DNA of 64,000 bases from NCBI GenBank assembly GCA_021397835.1, contig JAJFZO010000229.1, positions 1,364,001 through 1,428,000 on the forward strand, in the 5' to 3' direction. Source of the stretch: Moringa oleifera (lineage: Eukaryota; Streptophyta; Magnoliopsida; Brassicales; Moringaceae). Under the pieces are notes generated by a model, which was not told the DNA's origin, did no database searches, and worked only from the letters and a program-made list of their open reading frames with translations. The translations under genes and the position numbers were made by a program. Below are positions 24,090-36,300 of this stretch, piece after piece; within the stretch, counting starts at the first letter, position 1, and every line of letters begins with the position of its first letter.

Positions 24090-25340
24090 TGGGGTGTATT
24101 TGGGAAGATCTACAACCCAATTAGATGCTGCTTTATGGATTCTCCAGTGAATTAGTTTATGTCAAGGGTATCATTACACTTCTAGTGACGCTAGGCTCAA
24201 AGCCTTGCCAAATGACTAATTTGGTGATATTTCTATAGTAAACACTCCCTCTACTTATTACAGTGTGTTGAGCAAACCTAAAATCAATCATTTCAAGGCT
24301 ATCATGGTAACTCACAATCTACTATCACATTTCATTGCCTTTGTTGGTGTGAAAAAAGTTCAAGGAGATTCTGAAGTAGCCCAACAGTGTTATACCACTA
24401 TGACTAAAGAACAATAACAAAAAGTAAGCGTTTGTCAGCTTGAGGATATGCACCTCAAGGAAGAAATAAAAAAAGAGAAAGTGTTGAAATTTTGGATCTT
24501 ATCTCTATTGCCTCTAAGAGAAAAGTTTAGATTGGGAGAAGTCCTTTATAGAGCGAGAAGGGCTTATTGACTGCCTAGAGCATATTAATGTTTTCACTTG
24601 GTCTAAAATTGACATACTTGATATTGACCCTAATGTCATATCTCACTCCCCTAGTGTTGACCCTTCTATTAAACCCATCCAACAAAGAAACAAGTTTTTG
24701 CTCCTAAAAAAAAACAAGCCGTCAAAAAAGAAGTAGAAATGCTATTAGCGATAAACTTCATTAGGAAAATTCATTATTTGGATTGACTAAGAAATATTGT
24801 TATGGTAAAAAACTCAAATGGCAAGTGGCGAATATGCATTGACTTTATACATCTCAACAAGGCGTGCCCAAAAGACTCTTATCCACTACCCTCGATTGAT
24901 CAATTGGTTAACGAGATTGTACCATCAATTGGTGAGTTTCATGGATGCATTTTCTAGCTGCAACCAAATATCCATGAACTTGGTAGATTAGAAGAAAACT
25001 AGTTTCTTCACAGACCAAGGCACTTTCTATTACAAAGCCATGTTGTTTGGTCCAAAAAAAATAGGAGCCACGTATCAAAGGCTAGTTAACAAAATCTTCC
25101 ATAAGTAAATTAGGAGAAACGTGGAAGTTTACGTTGATAATATGATTATAAAGAGTAAAACCAAAGTTGTGCATATAGCTGATCTTCTCAAAGCTTTCAA
25201 AGTACTAAAGAAGTAGAGATGAAGTTGAATCCTACCAAGTGTGCCTTCAGAGTCGCATCAAGCAAATTCTTGGGATATATGATCATATCCCTGGGGATTT
25301 GATGCCAACCAAGAGAATATTATAGTGGTATTAGTATGCC
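24090..25340 (+). mobile_element. Decayed Ty3/gypsy retrotransposon pol fragment (protease and reverse transcriptase; Tat/Ogre-like)
   Basis: Read across stops and frameshifts, the plus strand gives conserved pol segments in order. A protease region (about 24110-24410) shows a GIITLLVTLGSKP-like stretch and LSKPKINHFKAI, then HFIAFVGVKKVQGDSEVAQQCY. The linker at about 24590-24690 (NVFTWSKIDI, DPNVISHSPSVDPSIKPIQQ) precedes the reverse transcriptase (about 24710-25330). That carries KKEVEMLLAINFIRKI, MVKNSNGKWRICIDFIHLN, KACPKDSYPLP, FMDAFSSCNQI, TFYYKAMLFG, ATYQRLVNKIF, VYVDNMIIKSK (the catalytic YVDD box altered to YVDN) and NPTKCAF...FLGYMI. At least three in-frame stops and several frameshifts make it non-functional. 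No LTRs, RNase H or integrase were found nearby, so this is an isolated internal fragment. Confidence 0.9.
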
Positions 25341-27540
25341 CATACCTTGATCTATAACGATGTGCTTCAAAAGAAATTATATTCACAATTTATTGTAACA
25401 AAAAGTAATAATAACATAAATTATAATATTTATGTTATATATATTGTCTCGTATAAATATTTTTTTAAAAAATATTAGTATAAATAAAATTAAAAATGAT
25501 TTTTATTTTTTATTTATTACTTTTAGCAATAATTAACTTTGGGATGATTAAGAGGAAGATGAAAATAACATAGAGAATGGTTATTTGATATGTAGATCCA
25601 GGGAGAAGATGCAAGTTGTGTCACATGAAATCCAATTTGAGGCAAACCTATGAGTTGTCTATTCAGACTCCTCATATCAATGAAACTTTGTAGTTGATAG
25701 GACTTTCCATGGTCACCTCCTAACAAATAGTTTCTTATTAATTTTTGGTTACAAGCTGATTTTTTTTTTTTAAAAGACAATTGATTAATTCCACTTCTTG
25801 TATAAAATTATGGGCATTGGTTAAAAAGAAAAAAAAAACAATAATAACATTGATTATTGAATATTTATATTATACCAATGCTTTTGCTTGAGTTTTTAAG
25901 AAAAAATAGAGATAAACTAAAGAAGAGAAAGAATTAATGTAGGATATGAGTTGTGGCACATGGATTACTGACTTCGCATCGAAGAAGATGGCATTCAAAG
26001 CAGTTAGAAGCCTTCCTTTTATCCCTCTATCTCTTTCCTCAACCTTGGATTCATTAAAACAGAATTTTCAGAACTTATCAAATTAAGAGAAGTCTATAAA
26101 CAATCAAAGTTTGGATCATATTGGTTGAACTTTTTTATAAAAAATAATTTTTAAATAGTTTTTATATTAATATAAACAAATTTTAATAATTATTTCATTA
26201 AATTATCACGTATCATATTTTTTTTAAAAAAATTCAACCTAATTATTATAATTCAAATAAAAATTTATCTTTATTATTGTATTTCTATGTAATCCAACCT
26301 AATAAAATATCAAATTTGATCTAACTATTAATAAACAAAATAAAAATATTTATACGACAAACAATAAACAATATAGCATTTATACTGTTATAATGATTTT
26401 ATCATAGTCCGATCTCAAATGTTACTCAGAATCTGATGAATTAGTTATTTGTTGGAGGTCTTTATCAATCATAAAGATGGGGTGTACCATAGTAAAGAAA
26501 GTGTAGTGACAAACATGGCCAGATGGATAAAATGCGAAAAAAACAAGATACAAAGATTTACAAGTAAAAAGTCAGTGAAGCCTTTCAATTTATGCCAAAC
26601 CCCACAAAAAAATAAAAAATAAAAAAACTCGCTTGCTTTACATGGATTTTGGGGTGAGACGTGAAGTGTCATGAAGGCTATTTATAACTATAAACTGTTC
26701 TTGCTTTTAAGGCAAGATGATGTTGGGGGGCTCACGATGCCTCCCTTCATCAATTTTTATTAATTAAGATCTACCTAACATCTCTCCCCCCCTATCTCTC
26801 TTTGAGTACTTTTAGAGGCCAAGTTAGAGAGCTAATAATGAGATAGCAAGAGGCACCAACCAAAGAGTGAGAATGGGTAGAAATGATGACAAAGACAAGG
26901 GAAAGAGTCCTATAGGGACTTGAAAAGAGAGAGAAATGCATCACTTTGCCAACATCACAAAACCCCAAATCATTATCAGATTATTTTTCTGTTTATTATC
27001 AAATGATGAAAACTAGTGTTTGTTTCATGATTATGCCCTAATCAATGTTTAATAACCTCTCAACACCAAAGTACTGTCTTTATTGAAAGCCTAATTGGTA
27101 TATCCTCCACACCAGACAAAAAAAAAAAAATCTGATTGAAAATAATATTTCACATTATGGTAACATATTGACCTTTTTCCACCCTTCTGAAGCACCTTAG
27201 GATATTCTGTTTATGATAACATGAACATAAAGAACAAATGTACAAAGAAAGGAAAAAAAGGAATTAAATAGACAGACACAGAAGAGGAAGATAATTCCTT
27301 GCCATCAATAAGCCTCTCAAGACAGTGAAAACAGAGAATATGCACCTTCTCTAGAAAACAAAGAATGTCATTGAGATTGAAAGATTTGCGGGCTTATCAA
27401 AGACGAAACAGATGATACAGAAAAATCCACAATAAATTACAAGATTATATAATTCTTTCAAATTTTCTCGTAGTTTCCGCAAACAAATAGAGAGAAGGCA
27501 TAAGAAAGGAGTATACACAGAGCTCTCAGCTTCCATGTGT
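25341..27540. other. Spacer between the gypsy remnant and the GCN1 3' end; no gene recognised
   Basis: Mostly AT-rich. Two patches of more balanced composition (about 25530-25750 and 26650-26960) look like former unique sequence, but the open frames in them show no family features. The rightmost 150 bp may still be beyond the GCN1 polyadenylation site. Confidence 0.55.
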
Positions 27541-27544
27541 GATC

Positions 27545-27550
27545 TTTATT
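27545..27550 (-). terminator. Candidate GCN1 polyadenylation signal AATAAA
   Basis: AATAAA on the minus strand about 245 nt downstream of the GCN1 stop codon (27794-27796), a typical 3' UTR length. Plant signals are degenerate, so other sites are possible. Confidence 0.45.
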
Positions 27551-27793
27551 CGTAGCTCCACAAAATTACGTTAATATTGCAACAAACCCAAAGGGGAAAA
27601 CTGAGCATCGAGCTTCTTTTCTGTGTGTATACCTGTTCCTTTGTGAACAAAGATAAATGCCGTGAGAAAGTTCCTTGCAGGCTCATCACTGATCAGAATT
27701 CTCTGGCAAGCTTTGTCTTGGAATAAATAAGAGAGAATGATCCGTAATCGCCATTCCAGATGAATCCAAAATAAAATAGACCTGACCAACTCC

Positions 27794-30700
27794 TCAGCCA
27801 CTTCCTTTCTCATCTTCACTGTCATCACTGTCATCACTGCATGTCCACATGGCAAACAATTAGATCAACTAATTCAAAGGAAACCAGTGGGAGCTTATTT
27901 GAGAAATGCACAGAAAGAGATGGATATCAAGATGGCCAATAAAAGTTGTGCGGATTTTGAAAAACATAATACCAAATGCATAAATTCTCCAAAGTTACTT
28001 CATATTGCTACTTAAAGAAGAACACAAGGGTGTAATTTGATAAAAGCACATAAAAAATTCCTGCAACTAAGTGCATCTATATGAAATTGCAACGTTCGAA
28101 AATACAAATTCCCACGCAAAACTGTTCAAAGGAATACCTATGTTCAGGGAACTTAGATAAGCGTCTGGCATCCAAGCCTGTGATGTATCTCTGTGCAGCT
28201 TGAATGCTTTCGGTCCCTGCAAAACATAAAATAAATTGATATAACAGTTTGATGAATCCAAATTCTCAGCCAAGTAGGCTGAGGGAGGAGATTTGCAGAG
28301 GTTTTGTGTACTACGCAGACCATCCAGGAATAACCAACTCATAATGGCATGGTACGGCAGGAAGAAATACCTCTTGTCAACTGGAAAACATGCAGAGCAC
28401 ATCTTTCAGCAGCCAGTCTCACTGGAGTACTGTTATCCTTCAGACATTCAGCAACTGCAGGCCCAACCACTGTCACATGGGCTATCATAACAGAAGGATT
28501 TGCCTGCAGAATATAATTCAACATTGTTAGTGCCTCAAAGCCTCAAATGGCTATCCAATCTGTACAAAAACAAAGCTCGACAACTCACTTTTGCAACGGC
28601 TTTTAGAGCAGACAATGCCCTTCTTCTGACCTCACTGGAGTCATCATGCAAAGCTGATACTATTGATGAAAGGAAGTCCACTACTAATGTTGAATTGGAA
28701 GGGTCATTTTGAACTTGATGAAGAAGGAGCCTTCCTAACGCCTTGATGGAAGTCTCACGAAGAGCAAACTATTTCCGAGTAACTGTCAGACATGAGGGAA
28801 GCGAAAATACTAAATTGAGCCTGTCAGAATTACAATACCTTTTCATCTTTCAATGAGCGCTTGAGATGCTCTATAATAGATGGCAATGATGGGGACATGA
28901 AGATTTTGGAAGGATTGTGCCTGAGTAAGGATGAGACAGTGAGCATTGAGCCATGCCTCACAGCCCAACCAGAGGAAGAGGCAGAATCTAAGAGATACTC
29001 AAACAGGTCATTCAGCTGCATATCTTCCATGTACTGCGATTAATTTAGGAAAAATAGGTCAACAACAAAAGCAGAGGATATCAGAGAAGTAGCACAAGAA
29101 TGATACTATCATCTAATGGAAGTTCTAGAAACAGAAAAAGAAGGCAAGATAAAAAAGAACTATTAATCAAATCTAAACTGCAAGCCTAATGATAGCTGTC
29201 TGGTCATGGATACATCAATGGAGAAGTCATGTATTACAGAATGTGACCAAAACATGTAATAATCATCATTTCTCCTAATCAAACTGAATATTAATGAAGA
29301 AAACCTAGCTGCTACCCCCCCCCAAAAAAAAAAAAAAAGAATGTTCCTCAAAATATTAATGGAGTACCTGCGAAATAATACCCAATATGCTTGCAGCAAA
29401 TGTTCGAACTTGGTCATCATCATGATGAATTAGATCCTTCAGGAGAATATAAACACGAGTCCTAACAGCAACGCTCACACTCTTCCCAGCATGCTTCAGC
29501 ACACCTTTTAAAGCAGTTAAGATAGCCTCTCGAATCCCAGGATCGGAAGTCTGAATATTTAAAATGTTAGAAGTGCTTTATAGTTCTTTTTTCTTTTAAA
29601 TTTCATAGGCAGTCGTTTTAAGAAAAATGTTCAGCACTGGTGCAAATGAGGAATATCACCTGCAAACTGGTCAGGAGGTCACCAACTAATGGGTCAACCC
29701 TCGTACTGAGAGCACTAAGCTTTCCAAGGGCAAGGGCAGCACTTGACCGAATAGTCCTGCATTCAGACACTGTATAAAAGACTTGCAAAAAGGAGCACAC
29801 AAACAAAGCAAAATGTATGGAACTAATGTAACTACCACATTAGGTAAGCCGTCTTAAGAAGATAATCACAGATACTGAAGCAAACATAAAAGAGAAATAA
29901 AACGACTCAACTCCAGATAGGAAAACTTTTGGCCATTGAAGCGCTGTTTATAGTACAAAAAGGTTCCTAGATGCCATAAGAAGCATATGAATCTATATAC
30001 TGAAAGTTGACCTTGTATTATCCTGTAGGCACTTAATGAATGTTGTTTGAAGCTGAGGAAGGAAAGGTTTCAGTGCCATCCCACCCTTTCTTATCATGGC
30101 GCTTAGAGTAGACAAAATAGTGCTCTTGACCTGCCAGGGAAATCGGTCACCTATAATTCTGATGAGAGGCCTGCAGTTAAAAAAACAAATTAAGACAAGA
30201 ATCAGAGTCAACATTATGATTAAAATTTGGCACAATTACAGGGAAAATTACACATCGTTAAAAGAGCAACTCTGTACATTTACTGGATCCTCCATATAAA
30301 CAAAAACCTGAACAGGTGGAAGAACCTACCCCTAATTCTTTTTTTCATCAGGAAAGTAAAAATAAATAAATAAATAAAATATCAACAGTTGAAGATGAAT
30401 AGAAGATTAATATTTCACTCAAGAATCATGACAAGTTTGGACTTTCTTATTTTTTGATAAAATCTACAGAAGATATCATAAGACATTCCTTTTGTACCCA
30501 AGCTCTGTGTTTAATTTATTTGGATACTGATAGAAGTGGTTAATCCATACTTTTATATAGATGGAAGCACAGTAGAACCACATGCACATTTCAGCAATCC
30601 CTTATAAGGGCCATTATTGTGAGAGACCAAACAAGGATATCGTGAATATAATGATTGACCCGAATCCAACACAATATATTTGTCTCAATGGCATAACCAA

Positions 30701-33355
30701 GTACTTCTTGAACTTGCCAATTCAGCTAATATAGCACTTTGTAAACTTCGCAAGTATTTAACATACAGGCCATGTAGATTAAATTGTCACAATACATACC
30801 CAGTTATTGGGATGACAAATTCTTTCAGTGCTTGTTCACTAGTCACTTCAATAAGCTCACCAAGACCAAGCGCTGCCTGCTCCCTTAATTCTGCTGACCC
30901 ACTTATAAGGCCCTACAGATGCAATTCATTGTCAAAGACTGAAACCCTCAATGTATCTCAGGAGGCACTGAATAAAAAATGATGCAATGAATAAACAATG
31001 CCATTGCAGGGAAAAAAAAATAGCAATGATTAATGAAATTTAATTATTCATTACAAAAGTATAAATCCTAAAGACTAAAGAAAGCACGCTCTGAAACACC
31101 AGCTCAGGCACCCTAAACCAACATGAGTGTGCCTGGACTAAAAAAATAAGCACTTCGATTTTGCCGAAGGGAGTGAAATTGGAGAGTAAAGAAAGTTGGA
31201 GGAAAAGGTACATTTTGAGGAAAGAAAAGAAAAGTGTTGCCCTCTTTTTGTTTGAATGGAAAGAAAGGGAATTAAATACTACTGAAAATGTGGATAAAGG
31301 TTGGCTTATTATCTGACTCAGATCTAAAGAAGCCCACCAAATGGTGCATCCAATGCTTAGGCAAGGTAATACTATGGACTTTCTTTCTACCAAAGAAGGC
31401 AGGTGAATCTTAGGGAAGGTGTCATGAGACATCCCAAATTCTTTAAACTTAGTTCTTCCTTTTGGCATTTGTTTTTTGGTAATATTGCACAAATCTCTTT
31501 CCGTGGACCATAATAAAAGATGCTTCGCCTTTTTCTGGTTAGACTCGATGATCCTATATATGCTCGGAGTCCCCAGCAGAGTAATTACGATTTTAACTAG
31601 CTTTATACCCTTTCTGCCCGAAGTGATGGCTCATTAATTCCTCTCCTAGTGCAGGACTCCCCGCCTTCCTTGAGGTTAATGTGGGCAATTCAGCACTTCT
31701 TTTGTACTAAACTTAAATTGACAATAGCACTAAATGAAGGAAAATTAAAAACACCTAATCCATACATTTTTGCTTCCCATTCTCTCCACAACTGGAGAAA
31801 GAATTTTGTGGACATAGAAGGAAGCGACCAAGTTTCTTTCCTCTGCAAGTTCTCCATCAAACTAAGCAGAGATTTACCTATCTTCCCAACCCCTGCTTTT
31901 TCCTCTACTTCATAACTAGGTGCAACCAACATTTATGCAGGAATAACTAAATATAAGATTAACTTTAGTATAAGGTCTGCATGGATGAAAGCATCATTAA
32001 CTATTTACTTAAGTTTTCGCATTTAACAAGAAAGAACAAAGAATGTATGTGAAACATGATCAAAAGATAGCATGCTGCTCTGACTTATGACCATAATACC
32101 AACATGGTAAGTGCAATGACACACTTGTACAATTACAGATGAGTAACAGCTTTAGAAGGATGGATTATGATCTAAGCAATAAAGATTTCTGGTCCAATGG
32201 GTGACCATCGACTGGGCTACAGAAGGCAAGAATCAATCCAAGGTGTGTGGTATACTCATCAACAAGCTTTGCATATAGCTGAACTAAGAAAGCAAACAAT
32301 TTGCCCTAATGTCAAGAAAGATCTAGGAACTGGAATCTCAAGCAACATGGGCAACTCCACTAGACCTGATGACAACTTAAGTAGCTCTCAAACAAGTTGA
32401 GGAAGCAGATCTAAGTAGCATCAAATTTAAAAGTTTCATTATTTTCTTTTGGAGAATAAATATATTACGAAAAGCAAAATAGATGCAGCCTCATACATGA
32501 CACTATAGAAGAGAAGTATAATAAAAGGAAAAAACAAAATAAATTAATCAACTTATGTAAGGACAAAACCAAGAATGAACTTGAAAAAGAAGACTCAAAA
32601 GTTGACAGATCTAATCATGAGGAGGACCTTGTAGAATTTGCATATGTCCTCACTTTTAGATAAGAGTTAAATCATTATATATGTGGGTGGCACCCCCTTG
32701 GTGCCTTATAGTTAATATATATTCTTTTGTTTCTGATTTAAAAAAAAAGTTGACAGATCAAATTAAATTAGAAACCAAATTTAAAAACATTTGAGAGTTG
32801 ATCAGGGAATACATCATGGTAGTTAAAAGGGCACCCTTGACAAGGATGTTTTTGTTCAAGTGAGCACTACCGATAAATTATACACGTATGATAACACTTT
32901 TTTCATTATTGATCACAAAAGCAATGAATCAAAGAGAAGGAAAAGACAATCCTAGTAAAAGGCACGATTAAGCAATGTTCTACAGCCAGAAATTTTACAT
33001 TGTAATACAGATGAGCAAGAATACCTGCAGAAAGATTGGAAGCAAAGGAGCAAGGGCCTTCTTGAGACAGAACCCAGGAATAACAACTGGTCCTCCCTGG
33101 GATTTCATAAATACTAAACTTAGCTGCTTCCAGGAAAGAATTGTGCGAATGCATACTGTTTACAATTTTTTTTTTAAAAAACATAACATGTTTCATATCA
33201 CAGCATTAATATTGCAACATGGCAATGCCCACCTTCTTTTTCCTACGCTCCTTGTCTCTTGATGTTGATACAGCATCACGTACAAGTTTTACATATGAAG
33301 GAAGTACCTCTTTAGGAACTGAAGAAACCACTGCTGATAAAGCTTCCCAAGCAAC
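27794..33355 (-). other. GCN1: GCN1 exons 50-60 (residues 2159-2616): RWD-binding region and acidic C-terminus
   Basis: Exons 33233-33355, 33025-33096, 30800-30912, 30012-30170, 29660-29756, 29368-29550, 28839-29033, 28589-28768, 28371-28503, 28138-28216 and 27794-27836. By position and motif ([61 protein letters not shown]) this covers the segment that in yeast contacts the GCN2 RWD domain. The protein ends with [20 protein letters not shown] and a Glu/Asp/Ser tail, as in other plant GCN1 proteins. Confidence 0.93.
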
Positions 33356-36300
33356 CTGTTGCACAGAACGTAAGGTACAAGCTGATATATTGATGATTCA
33401 CATCCATCCATGAATATGTCATAAAATGTACCACAACAGTAGCTGAATCTGAATCACTAAGCAAGACAATCAACGTAGATATCATGTTAGGAGCTTCATC
33501 AACCAAATAGAGTTTGCTGTTCTTGAAGAAGTATCCTATCAGATATGATGAGCTTCTTCTGACTGGAGCCTGAAACCAGTGTCACAAAAGAGCTTAAGAG
33601 CCAGAGTAGGAAAGAGAGAGCAAAAGAGAGAGAGACATGGAGACTATCAGACACACCAGACTGTCAGAAACTCCTTTAAGAAGCTCTGATATTAAAATAT
33701 CAACACCTTCCTCATCAATAACCAAGACAACAGTTTCAGCTGCTTTCTTTGCTAAAGTTTGAACATCCTGCAATATCCATATGTTGTAAACAATTTATTG
33801 GATGAACAAAATGGTGTAATGAGCCATAAAACAAAAAATGGATATCAGCAAAGATGAAATGTGTATTCAAGGCTGAACATTTAAAAAGCTAGAAAAGGAA
33901 CATCTGCAACAAGTAGTAGTTGAGGGGAACACTATGAAGCTTCTAGCATACCATATCATCGTCATCCATTGCAGAAAGCAAAGCAGGAAGTACAGTTCCA
34001 AGGTGAGAGTTAAGACCAGGACCTGCAACCTCTGCTAATGCCCCAAGAGCATGTGCATTGAAGGCACTGCATAAAGATTTGAAAACTTACAGTGAAAAAA
34101 CAACACTGAAGGAACCTCACCTAAAACAAATTGTAAAAGCAGAGGGAAGACACATACGAAAGGGGAAGATGGACCAGCTTGGGTAAAATATGAGGCAGAA
34201 CAGCTGTTGTCCTGACACTGAAATTGATGAAATCAGTAGATTAGTGCAGAAGGAACATTAGCCATACCTGAAGAATAGCAAACATATTCAAAACCAGAAG
34301 TTTAAGTGTTACCTTAAGATCTGTTTCAGTCCATCCAGGGCAGTATCAGAGGTTTCATCATCCTCCAATGCATGAAGAAGGGTGGGAACTATTTCATCAA
34401 TTGCTTGCATTCCAGCACTCTACATATTGGGGAACATACAAATTAGTTTTTTATCCAACCTGCCATTGTAATCATAGATTTCTAATTAACCTAGAGACCA
34501 AAAAGCAGACCTTGTAAAGAGTGCTGAATGCTATGCCTGCTGATTCACGAACCTCAGGAGCGCTGTTAAAAGAAGTGAAAGCATAATTTTTCATGCAATT
34601 TAAAAAAAAATGAAAATCAGAAAAGGTAGCACCAGCAGAATCAAGAACAGATATAGAACAAACCTATCACAAAGGGCTGTTCGAATGGTAGGGATAAGCT
34701 CGTCCATGAAACTCAACAACTGACTCTTACCAGCACTAGCCATCACCTCACTCAAACCAATGCACACACCCTATAATTTCTAAATATTAGAGTGTATCAA
34801 AAAGTCAAAAAAGTAAACTTGGAGACATACATACATACATATATGTATATGTGTACATATATATACATAGATAGAGAGAGAGAATGAGAGAGAGAGTTGG
34901 ATTCCTTGCTTTGACCAAAGACCACATAAATAGATCATGCCTGAGCTATTTCACAATATTACTTGCATCACATGCATATATGAGAGAGAAGAGTTTGGAG
35001 TGTCAATCAGATGAAAGCAAGGACAACAATTGGAAACCCAGAACTGTTGAATTTCACTTCAATATTTAAGCATACAAATTCAGTAGCTCCACCATTTCTT
35101 CACTCCCAGATAAAAAAAATTTGAACAGAGCATTGACAGGAAAATTTCAGCACCCACCAAATTATTTTAACTACACTAAGTTAGATGTATAAGTAATCAT
35201 AAAGGTCACTGGAATCATCATGCAAAATTGATTCCAGAACATTATGATGCTAACTACTAGGTAAAAAATGTTTGAAGAACAAAGTAATTCCACAAAGCAG
35301 GAAATAAACACACTAAAAACAATATTTAAGCACACAGATCGTGGAAGATGCCTTGTGCAGCATAATTAAACCCATGGAACCTAAATAATTTCATAGATTG
35401 TACTAAACTAATATGATTAGAGTTGCTTCAAGATTTTATCACGAGGTACCAATAAATGCCTTCTACTAATAGTATAAAAATCACATGCAAAAATAGAGTT
35501 GCAATATTTAGATGAATAAAAGATGAGACAGAAGATACTATCAAAGAGAAGACTTACTTGTCTTCTGCTAGCATTTGAATCCTTGAGGCCTCGGGATAAT
35601 ATTGGGATGATTAGAGGAAGCACTCTTTCACCAAGCTTCCTTACTAGCTCTCCTAGCGCACGTCCCGCAACCTACATGACAACTGGCCTTTATGACTCGC
35701 AAATTCCTGAAATGATAACTCTACAGTTGTAAAGAAAGGAATGCAAGTAGCAAAACCTGACGCCTTTCAGAGGATGATGATGCCAGGGAAGAAATTAAAG
35801 TATTCATTAAGACTGGCATTATTTCCTTGAGAGTCTTCGGAGTATTTGCCACTATAGTTTTCCACACATGTAATGCAGCCTGAAAAAGGAGATGTTTGTT
35901 AAAAAAAGTTGAATTTATTGAAGTTGTGAAATGACCAGGAAGATGGTAGCATCATTACCTGTCGTACTGATAAGCTGACATCAGTTCGAACCATGTACAA
36001 AGCAGCAAGAACCTCATTACGCTTACCCTTTCCTAGAACCTCAATAATAGCACGTCCATGAGCTTCAGTACTAGAACCCTCATCATCACTTCCACCCTCA
36101 AGTAAAGCTTTACCAGAGGTCCCAGCAACCTGGAATAAAACACATAGCATTCTGAATAGTTACAATTATAGTTCCTCTGGATGTAATAAGAAAAAACAAT
36201 AATTTAATTCATCAGAAATCATGTCAATGTTTGTTAAGTTTTTTATGCTTCTCCCTGAAACAGCAAGACTAAAGAAATCTCTAAGACAAATAAAAAAATG

